Under the pieces are notes generated by a model that saw only the letters and a program-made list of their open reading frames with translations, was not told the DNA's origin and made no database searches. DNA of 41,763 nt from Actinomycetes bacterium (GTDB lineage Bacteria > Actinomycetota > Acidimicrobiia > Acidimicrobiales > Acidimicrobiaceae): the NCBI GenBank assembly GCA_021805205.1, contig JAJZFV010000021.1, positions 1 to 41,763 on the forward strand, given 5' to 3'. Position 1 is the first letter of the stretch. The number at the start of each line of letters is the position of its first letter. The translations under genes and the position numbers were made by a program. Shown here in pieces: positions 1 to 7,634 of the stretch.

Positions 1-18
1 GCGGCAGTAGGAAAGTAA
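1..18 (+). CDS. 3' tail of the upstream ATP synthase gene (probably delta subunit), partial
   Basis: The bases before atpA must hold the end of the preceding operon gene, which in bacterial atp operons is normally atpH (delta subunit). Frame 1 reads AAVGK and stops at 16-18. Frame 2 would stop earlier, at 8-10. The tail is too short to decide the frame or the identity, so this call rests on synteny. If frame 1 is right, the gap to atpA is 17 nt and carries the purine-rich ribosome site for atpA. Confidence 0.3.
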
Positions 19-35
19 AGGTTGAAAGGCAACCA

Positions 36-1565
36 ATGACAGAGTTGTCAATTAGTTCAGAGCGTATTTCTGAGGTTCTTCGCTCCCGCCTTGAGGGCTT
101 TGCTCCAACGGCTACTGGCGAGATGGTCGGAAGAATCCTTGAGATATTTGACGGAATTGCAAGGGTATCAGGGCTTCCTCAAGTTGGCGTGAATGAGCTC
201 CTAGAGTTTGAGAACGGCACATTGGGCTTGGCTCTCAACTTGGACGAAGAGACCGTCGGCGCCGTTATCTTGGGTACTGGCGAAGGCATAGATGAAGGTC
301 AAATCGTTCGCGCAACGGGTAGCATCTTGTCGGTTCCAGTTGGAGACGCACTCTTAGGTCGAGTGGTTAATGCCCTAGGCGAGCCGATTGATGGTAAGGG
401 CCCAGTTGAGACGACGATAACACGAAGACTTGAAGTTCAGGCTCCAGGTATTGTCGATCGTCAGCCAGTGAAGGAGCCGCTACAGACTGGTATTAAGGCA
501 ATTGATGCTATGACACCTATCGGTAGGGGACAGCGTGAGCTGATCATCGGTGATAGGAAGACGGGCAAGACTTCGGTCGCACTCGATACAATTATCAATC
601 AAAAGGGCCAGGGCGTAAAGTGTATATACGTATCCATTGGTCAAAAAAATTCAACAGTTGCATCCGCCGTTGCCACTCTTGAGGAGCATGGCGCCCTCGA
701 GTACACGGTTATTGTCAACGCTTCGGCTTCAGACGGTGCTCCATATAAGTTTCTTGCTCCTTATGCTGGCTGTGCAATGGGTCAGCATTGGATGGAGAAT
801 GGGGAGCATGCCCTAATCGTCTACGACGACCTTTCGAAGCAGGCCGAGGCCTATCGCCAGCTTTCGTTGTTGTTGCGTCGGCCACCTGGTCGAGAGGCTT
901 ATCCTGGTGACGTCTTCTACCTTCACTCTCGTCTTCTAGAACGTGCTGCAAAGCTGTCGGCCGAGCGTGGTGGTGGCTCTTTGACGGCATTGCCGATCAT
1001 TGAAACTAAAGCTGGGGACGTTTCTGCCTATATTCCAACCAACGTCATCTCAATCACCGACGGACAGGTTTACCTCGACGGTGACCTCTTCTACTCCGGA
1101 GTGCGACCTGCAATTAACGTGGGTATATCGGTCTCCCGAGTCGGTGGCTCGGCTCAGATTAAGGCGATGCGTTCGGTCTCTGGAACTTTGAAGTTGGACC
1201 TCGCGCAGTTTCGTGAACTAGAAGCCTTCGCAGCCTTCGGATCGGAGCTTGACAAGGTATCTCAGGCGCAGTTGGATCGCGGATATCGACTAACTGAGAT
1301 TCTGAAGCAGCCCCAGAATGCACCGGTTTCAGTCGAGGATCAAGTTCTTGCAATCTATGCCGGCACATCAGGAGCAGTTGACGATGTCCCAGTCGATGTA
1401 GTTGCCCGATTCATAAATGAGATGACGCAATATGTCCGGGCCAACGCACCAGAGCTTGCTGAAGAGATTAGGACAAAGGGCTCTCTACCAGACCAGTCAC
1501 GTTTAGATGAGGTAATCGGCCGATTCAAGGCAGGTTTCGACTCCGGCGTCGGCGGGGAGGCCTAG
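36..1565 (+). CDS. atpA: F1Fo ATP synthase subunit alpha
   Basis: Non-catalytic nucleotide-binding subunit of the F1 head; three alpha and three beta subunits alternate on the cytoplasmic face of the membrane. The protein has 509 residues, a normal family length. It has an N-terminal beta-barrel region, then the P-loop GDRKTGKT at about residues 172-179 (many relatives have Q instead of K). The alpha signature stretch around [10 protein letters not shown] and [12 protein letters not shown] is present, followed by the C-terminal helical domain. The ATG at 36 follows a purine-rich AAAGG/GAAAGG stretch. It is the first complete gene of the atpA-atpG-atpD-atpC block, and atpG begins 5 nt after its stop, so the genes are surely cotranscribed. 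Identification is secure. Confidence 0.98.
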   Translation: MTELSISSERISEVLRSRLEGFAPTATGEMVGRILEIFDGIARVSGLPQVGVNELLEFENGTLGLALNLDEETVGAVILGTGEGIDEGQIVRATGSILSVPVGDALLGRVVNALGEPIDGKGPVETTITRRLEVQAPGIVDRQPVKEPLQTGIKAIDAMTPIGRGQRELIIGDRKTGKTSVALDTIINQKGQGVKCIYVSIGQKNSTVASAVATLEEHGALEYTVIVNASASDGAPYKFLAPYAGCAMGQHWMENGEHALIVYDDLSKQAEAYRQLSLLLRRPPGREAYPGDVFYLHSRLLERAAKLSAERGGGSLTALPIIETKAGDVSAYIPTNVISITDGQVYLDGDLFYSGVRPAINVGISVSRVGGSAQIKAMRSVSGTLKLDLAQFRELEAFAAFGSELDKVSQAQLDRGYRLTEILKQPQNAPVSVEDQVLAIYAGTSGAVDDVPVDVVARFINEMTQYVRANAPELAEEIRTKGSLPDQSRLDEVIGRFKAGFDSGVGGEA

Positions 1566-1570
1566 GTCAC

Positions 1571-2470
1571 GTGGCTGGAGGGCAAGAGCGCATACTGCGC
1601 CGGCGAATAAAGAGTGTCCAGGCGACCAAGAAGATCACCAAGGCGATGGAGCTCATTGCCGCGAGCCGGATCGTTCGCGCAATGGGGCGAATTAACGAGG
1701 CCAAGCCTTTTTACGAATCCATGGTAGCGGTAGTCGAAGATATAGCTGGGTCTGCTGGGCTTCCGAAGAGCCGTTACTTTACTCCTGAACCAGGTGGTTC
1801 AAGGGGGATTGTGGTGGTCACCTCCGATAGAGGTCTATGTGGATCTTTCAACTCTGCCCCTCTTCGCTTCGTCGAGAAGTTGATAGCGCGTGACGGTAAC
1901 GATCAAGGGCGTATTCGTCTCTTCGGTGTGGGTAAGAAGGCTGTGGCATTCTTCAACTACAGGGGCGTACCCTTAGAACTCTCTTTGATGGGAGTCTCTG
2001 AGCGCCCCACGTACGAACACGCTCGAACGATCGCTGCAAGTGTCCTCGAAGCCTACGATAGTGGAGTTATATCCTCGGTTGATGTCTTAACGACACGGTT
2101 TGTGTCGGCCGGAAACCAGAGGATGGAGATGGTCCCTTTATTGCCGATCGATCCCGATTCGCTCAAGGGTGGCGGATCGAATTTGGACTTTGAGATTGAA
2201 CCTTCTGCAGAGGAGATTATCGATCCACTGTTACGACTTTACGTCGAGGAGACCATTTTTACCCTTTTGTTGGAGGCTTCTGCCTCTGAATACGCTTATA
2301 AGCAGCGTGCTATGAAGGCGGCTACCGAGAACGCAGAAGAACTCGTCAAAAAGTATACGAGAATCATGAACCGAGCTCGTCAAGATGCCATTACAACTGA
2401 GATCATGGAGATCGTCGGTGGCGCTGAAGCGTTGAAGGGTTCGGGAGATGGCGACGAGCTCTCCCAGTGA
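1571..2470 (+). CDS. atpG: F1Fo ATP synthase subunit gamma
   Basis: Central rotor shaft of F1, which couples proton flow through Fo to conformational change in the catalytic sites. The protein has 299 residues. It shows the typical N-terminal helix (RRRIKSVQATKKITKAME) and the matching C-terminal helix (MKAATENAEELV and following) that form the coiled coil inside the alpha3beta3 ring. The conserved block SDRGLCGSFN lies near residues 85-94. The start is GTG at 1571, preceded by GGGGAGG at 1554-1560, which lies inside the end of atpA. The spacing and order support one operon with atpA and atpD. Confidence 0.97.
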   Translation: MAGGQERILRRRIKSVQATKKITKAMELIAASRIVRAMGRINEAKPFYESMVAVVEDIAGSAGLPKSRYFTPEPGGSRGIVVVTSDRGLCGSFNSAPLRFVEKLIARDGNDQGRIRLFGVGKKAVAFFNYRGVPLELSLMGVSERPTYEHARTIAASVLEAYDSGVISSVDVLTTRFVSAGNQRMEMVPLLPIDPDSLKGGGSNLDFEIEPSAEEIIDPLLRLYVEETIFTLLLEASASEYAYKQRAMKAATENAEELVKKYTRIMNRARQDAITTEIMEIVGGAEALKGSGDGDELSQ

Positions 2471-2506
2471 TCTTTGAATATGGGCATTATTTGTTTGGCA
2501 TTCGAA

Positions 2507-3959
<1,453 letters not shown>

Positions 3960-3961
3960 GG

Positions 3962-4342
3962 ATGTCTATGAACTTGCACGCCGAGATTCTATCTCCCGAG
4001 AGGGCACTTTTTAGAGGGCATGCTATATCGGTCACTCTTCGAAGTGGCGGTGGAGATATTGCATTTCTTGCTAACCATGCTCCATTTATCGGAAGCGTCG
4101 AGATCTGTGTTTGCAAGCTTCAATTCGATGATGGTTCCGTTCGAAAGTTCGCTATTCATGGGGGATTTGTCTCTGTCTCCAAGAATGTCGTGCGAGTCTT
4201 AGCGGGGGTCGCAGAGGCTGATACCGATATTGACGTCGAAAGGGCTAGGGCTGCGTTGGACTTTAGCGCCTCACATCAGGTCGGTGAAGGTCCAAGTGAC
4301 GAGTATCGTCGGGCCCAAGTTCGTCTTGAGGCTGCAAGTTAG
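3962..4342 (+). CDS. atpC: F1Fo ATP synthase subunit epsilon
   Basis: Small stalk subunit that binds gamma and can inhibit ATP hydrolysis. The 126 residues match the epsilon family. There is an N-terminal beta-sandwich (LHAEILSPERALFRG, then GDIAFLANHAPFIG) and the conserved FAIHGGFVSV strand, with a short helical tail. Two starts are possible. ATG 3962 is 6 nt after AGGAAA (3950-3955), and ATG 3968 is 5 nt after TAAGGA (3957-3962). They differ by two residues. It is the last gene of the operon and is followed by the perfect palindrome at 4366-4400. Confidence 0.95.
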   Translation: MSMNLHAEILSPERALFRGHAISVTLRSGGGDIAFLANHAPFIGSVEICVCKLQFDDGSVRKFAIHGGFVSVSKNVVRVLAGVAEADTDIDVERARAALDFSASHQVGEGPSDEYRRAQVRLEAAS

Positions 4343-4365
4343 GATTTAGATCTGACTTTTTACTT

Positions 4366-4400
4366 AGAGGCCATAACTTAGAATCTAAGTTATGGCCTCT
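4366..4400. terminator. Perfect 17-bp palindrome after the atp operon, overlapping the next start codon
   Basis: The arms are 4366-4382 and 4384-4400, a 17-bp perfect inverted repeat around a single A at 4383. In RNA the loop must open by a few bases. Position and stem strength fit an intrinsic terminator of the atp operon, but only TTT follows the stem. The right arm contains the ATG at 4392, the first in-frame start of the next gene, so the same element could also mask translation of that gene on read-through RNA. Confidence 0.6.
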
Positions 4401-5369
4401 TTGCGTCTTGGGGTAGTTTTCGCTTTTGATGGCGAAGTTCGTTCTGAAATAGATGGTTTGCGTCGCGCTATTTCTTCACCGCAGCTCTCGATCGTGGAGC
4501 CGCATCTAACCTTGTCTAGTCCCACGAACGTTGATTCATCCCGCCTGGTTCCGCTCCTTGTGTCACTATTTGACAGGGTGAGTAACCTCTCACCGATTGA
4601 AGTTGAAATTGGACCAACCGGGTCCTTTAGGGTTGACAAGTTTGTTTCGCTCCTCCGTGTTGAAACGGTGTTCGAGCTCCAATCTCTGAGTGAGTGGATT
4701 CGTGGCGAATTTGGACTTGGTCAACCACCCTATCCTTTCGTGCCTCATGTCACGCTTTATGACGGTGCCACCGAAGAGATTGTGGAGGGTGCGGAGCAAC
4801 TTCTTGGTAACTATAAGCGCCGATATTGGTTTGATTCGATCGTCGTTTTTCGGATGAATAAGAAGGGTGCCTATGCGAGATTTGCCGAACCGTTGTTTAC
4901 CACCGAATTTAGATCTTCAAACGGCGGTTTTGTCACTCGATATTTTCTTTTGAGGGGCGTAGGGGACCTTCTCTCCCAGATCTTTGAAGATGACTTTTAC
5001 GGTAACCATGTGGGAGGATTTGGTGCGCATATAGCTATCGAGACGGCGGTTGAGGAGTCGTTTACGATCTTGGGATTTGACGACCAAGAAATACCCTCTG
5101 CCTTTGTTACGCTTAGACAAACGGGGGCTGTAGCTATGGTTGAGCGTATTTTCGTCGCAGAGGCAAAGCGCGGCCTAGGTTTGAGTCGGGGTGCGCTAAA
5201 GGCGGTGGCGTTCTATATGGTAAAAAGAGGTGTTCGCTACCTAGAGGCGCCGATCGTCGAATGTGATGAGCGCCTCGTATTGCTCTTTACTTCACTTGGG
5301 GCAAAGGTCATTAGTCGTGATGGGAATGTTTACTCTGATAGATATTCGCTGAATTTGCTTAATCTGTGA
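4392..5369 (+). CDS. 2H phosphoesterase-like (2'-5' RNA ligase family) domain fused to a GNAT-like domain
   Basis: Predicted two-domain protein of 325 residues. The N-terminal part has two HxTx motifs, HLTL at 38-41 and HVTL at 119-122. This is the catalytic pair of the 2H phosphoesterase superfamily, which acts on 2',3'-cyclic or 2'-5' phosphodiester bonds. The C-terminal part, about 180-325, resembles a GNAT acyltransferase fold, with a CoA-loop-like KRGLGLSRGA at 259-268 and a following helix. The substrate is unknown. The ATG at 4392 lies inside a palindrome and lacks a ribosome site. TTG at 4401, just after the stem, would give MRLGVVFAFDG, which looks like a typical 2H start. The 3' end overlaps glpX by 40 bp, tail to tail. 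The 2H call is firm by motif; the GNAT call is weaker. Confidence 0.7.
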   Translation: MASLRLGVVFAFDGEVRSEIDGLRRAISSPQLSIVEPHLTLSSPTNVDSSRLVPLLVSLFDRVSNLSPIEVEIGPTGSFRVDKFVSLLRVETVFELQSLSEWIRGEFGLGQPPYPFVPHVTLYDGATEEIVEGAEQLLGNYKRRYWFDSIVVFRMNKKGAYARFAEPLFTTEFRSSNGGFVTRYFLLRGVGDLLSQIFEDDFYGNHVGGFGAHIAIETAVEESFTILGFDDQEIPSAFVTLRQTGAVAMVERIFVAEAKRGLGLSRGALKAVAFYMVKRGVRYLEAPIVECDERLVLLFTSLGAKVISRDGNVYSDRYSLNLLNL

Positions 5370-6316
5370 GTACTTTCGATCAAACGAACAGTTCCAGACT
5401 TCGATCTCATTACTAGGGATTGAGTAACTGCGCCTGTAGGCGTGTACCGCACGCCGCGTAACAGCTCACCATTGGTGACACCAGTTGCAGCGAAGAAGCA
5501 GTTTTCACTTTGTATCAGATCGTTGTGTGTTAGGGTCTTGTCGATTTCAAGGCCCGCGGCAATAATCGCCTTTGATTCTGCATCGTCGCGAGGCCAGAGA
5601 CGGCCTTGGATCTCGCCCCCCATGCTTTTTAGTGCAGCTGCCGATACCACACCTTCGGGTGTTCCACCGATGCCTAGGAGTAGATCAGCGCCCGAGGTTG
5701 GCCATGCTGTGGAAATTGCTGCGGCAACGTCTCCGTCGGTTATTAGGTGGACCCTTGCCCCTGCCTTTCGCACCTCTTCGATAATCTCTTGATTTCTTGG
5801 TCGGTCGAGAATAACTACTGTTACTTCACGGATAGGTATCGCTTTGGCTTTGGCCACCTCTCTTACATTCTCAGTCGGGGTGAGGTCTAAGCTAATCTTT
5901 CCCCTAGATTCTGGACCCGCCGCAATTTTATTCATATAGAAGCATGGACCTGGATTGAACATCGTGCCACGTTCAGAGAGAGCGATAACGCTTAGAGCAT
6001 TTTCTCGACCGAGAGCCGTAGGGGTTGTTCCTTCAATTGGATCAACGGCGATGTCGACCTTAGGTTCGCTACCGTCACCAATTCGTTCACCATTGAAGAG
6101 CATCGGGGCTTCGTCCTTTTCACCCTCGCCGATTACTACTATTCCGTCCATAGCTATGGTGGAAAGGGCGCTTCTCATTGCGTCTACTGCTGCGCCATCG
6201 GCCCCATTCTTATCTCCGCGCCCCATCCACCTTGACGCGGCTATTGCTGCAGATTCTGTAACTCGTACAAGTTCAAGAGCTAGATTTCGATCGAGCGACA
6301 ATTTTTCACTACCCAT
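5330..6316 (-). CDS. glpX: Class II fructose-1,6-bisphosphatase (GlpX)
   Basis: Hydrolyses fructose-1,6-bisphosphate to fructose-6-phosphate in gluconeogenesis; this class is the usual FBPase of actinobacteria. The 328 residues match the family. GEGEKDEA at 63-70 and DPIEGTT at 92-98 are the metal- and phosphate-binding signatures, and GIGGTPEGV is the later conserved block. The ATG at 6316 has only a weak AAAGA ribosome site. Its last 40 bp overlap the convergent 2H/GNAT gene, so both 3' ends are constrained in two frames and antisense RNA is possible. Its product feeds the hexose phosphate pool used by the nearby alpha-glucan genes. Confidence 0.96.
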   Translation of the reverse strand: MGSEKLSLDRNLALELVRVTESAAIAASRWMGRGDKNGADGAAVDAMRSALSTIAMDGIVVIGEGEKDEAPMLFNGERIGDGSEPKVDIAVDPIEGTTPTALGRENALSVIALSERGTMFNPGPCFYMNKIAAGPESRGKISLDLTPTENVREVAKAKAIPIREVTVVILDRPRNQEIIEEVRKAGARVHLITDGDVAAAISTAWPTSGADLLLGIGGTPEGVVSAAALKSMGGEIQGRLWPRDDAESKAIIAAGLEIDKTLTHNDLIQSENCFFAATGVTNGELLRGVRYTPTGAVTQSLVMRSKSGTVRLIESTHRLSKFSEYLSE

Positions 6317-6524
6317 TCTTTAGATCGTACGAACTTTGCCATAGAGCTTCATCACCCATTAGGGGCAGAGTTAGTAACATTTAGTCACTACTCTATTTCA
6401 AAAATTGACTAGATCTTCTTTGGATGAGCATTAGTTCTACTTGCTCTTTGAATACAAGAAATATCTTTCCTGAACCATTTGACGTAACCGTTGATAGTCA
6501 ACCACAATTTACTTTGGCGAGGCC

Positions 6525-6601
6525 AGTTGGTGTTGATCTGGTGCGCTTGGCGATTCTGTCGACAGTTTACTGCAAGAGCCGGTTGATGTTGAAATGGTGC
6601 G
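6525..6601. repeat. Imperfect 21-nt direct repeat
   Basis: The copies at 6525-6545 and 6581-6601 share 17 of 21 bases, with a period of 56 nt, and both end in TGGTGCG. They are not in a coding frame that I trust. They could be regulator sites or a remnant of a local duplication. Confidence 0.35.
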
Positions 6602-6613
6602 ACAAGAATTCCA

Positions 6614-6646
6614 TAGGATCTCTTGGGATTCGAACGAGAGATCCTA
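6614..6646. repeat. 12-bp stem-loop in the glpX-glgP spacer
   Basis: The left arm TAGGATCTCTTG (6614-6625) pairs with CGAGAGATCCTA (6635-6646) with one G-U pair. The 9-nt loop GGATTCGAA contains TTCGAA. No T-run follows, so it is not a classic terminator. It could be part of a structured RNA or a protein-binding site. Confidence 0.45.
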
Positions 6647-7037
6647 AGTGGCTATGAAGCGAGTATCTTATATTTGAGGTGCGCATGGTGATGTCGCTGA
6701 TCATATTCCCTCGTCTGTTTCCCAGGCTTTGGACCATTTGGCAATCGGAGAAGTGGAAGAATGGGTCTTTATCGACTTGAGGTGAAGTTGTTCGACGATA
6801 ACGAAACTAGGTGAGCTGCTGCGCGGCGTTCGTTCGACGGATAACCTCCTTTGAATTATCCTGTCTTTATCTATGAATGTTTGGAATCAATTAATGTTTC
6901 TGTTTTTGTTAGTTGGATATGAAGTTGATTAATTTATGAAACTAAGTACTAAAAACGGAGAATATTTCCAGGGTAAGCATTAAAATTCTCGATTTAAAAT
7001 ATCTCTTCAATGAGTAGCATAGGTGGTATTTACATAC

Positions 7038-7080
7038 AGCGTCTAGGAGTTTGATTCGAATGAAAACGGTGCTAGACGCT
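7038..7080. repeat. 9-bp inverted repeat, AGCGTCTAG / CTAGACGCT
   Basis: The arms are 7038-7046 and 7072-7080, separated by 25 nt. The arms are perfect and G+C-rich compared with their surroundings. The role is unknown; an operator or RNA stem is possible. Confidence 0.35.
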
Positions 7081-7122
7081 TATACTGCGACTACATAAGT
7101 CCAGTTTAGGATATAGAGTCGC

Positions 7123-7151
7123 TCTTCAAGATAACTGTTATCTTCAAGATA
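7123..7151. repeat. Direct repeat TCTTCAAGATA with internal inverted repeat
   Basis: TCTTCAAGATA occurs at 7123-7133 and again at 7141-7151. Between them AAGATAA (7128-7134) and TTATCTT (7138-7144) form a 7-bp stem around CTG. This compact pattern resembles paired regulator half-sites but matches no operator I can name. Confidence 0.35.
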
Positions 7152-7297
7152 CAAATGCCGTTGAATAGAAGATGGTCTAGGCCACTCAATCTTTATTTTA
7201 GACTGAATATATTAGCAATAGTTTGAAAAGTTGCTTTTTTAGTCTATATTAATATGGGATTTGCTTATTAAAAGACTGTTTTATAGATACTGCTTTA

Positions 7298-7516
7298 GTA
7301 CTTTGCTTTTTGCATAGTTCGAGATTTCAATAGATTGATTGTTTCACTTTGAATCGCGAAGTCAAGCTTTTCAAGCTGGCATACATAGACCGAAAGTCGG
7401 TTAATCCGGCGACCGGAGTCAAAGTTGCCTGTAACTAATTTATGGTCCAAGGAGGTCTCGTCGACCCAGCAGGTTTCGGCGATTGGGCTGATTCTGCACC
7501 TTGAGAGAGTCTGCCG
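7298..7516 (-). other. Open frame of 73 codons without a good start; possible gene remnant
   Basis: The minus-strand frame between the stops at 7517-7519 and 7295-7297 is open for 73 codons and reads like protein, for example WVDETSLDHKLVTGNF and RINRLSVYVCQLEKLDFAI. The only initiation codon is an internal TTG and there is no ribosome site. An open frame of this length can arise by chance, so this is weak evidence. I recognise no family. Confidence 0.15.
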
Positions 7517-7634
7517 CTAAATTTTATCGGTTCGGTAAAACTTTGATGAATAGCTTTAGTCAATTGTCATCATTTTTAGCCACGTCGGTTTATTACAGCC
7601 CAAGTGGCTTAGATTTCTTCTAGTTTCTATAGCC

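Larger units (their letters stand above)
6317..7634. other. AT-rich 1.3-kb spacer without an intact gene
   Basis: This stretch lies between the divergent glpX and glgP. It is clearly richer in A and T than its surroundings, most strongly at 6880-7330. I find no reading frame with a believable start, ribosome site and family match. It holds a 12-bp hairpin (6614-6646), an imperfect direct repeat (6525-6545 against 6581-6601, 17 of 21 identical), a 9-bp inverted repeat (7038-7080), an 11-bp direct repeat (7123-7151) and an 8-bp hairpin at 7522-7540. Short protein-like stretches occur, for example SQALDHLAIGEVEEWVFIDL around 6717-6776, but they end in stops and have no start. It may be promoter DNA plus decayed sequence or an unrecognised RNA. 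Confidence 0.6.

Noticed and set aside
6614..6646. GGGATTCGAACG resembles a tRNA T loop read on the minus strand
   Set aside because: The bases on both sides do not form a T stem, and no acceptor or anticodon arm can be found; the segment forms its own 12-bp hairpin instead.
7484..7500. GGGCTGATTCTG looks like the 5' end of tmRNA (GGGGCTGATTCTGG)
   Set aside because: The rest of a tmRNA (T arm, tag frame, pseudoknots) is missing, and glgP starts only about 150 nt later.
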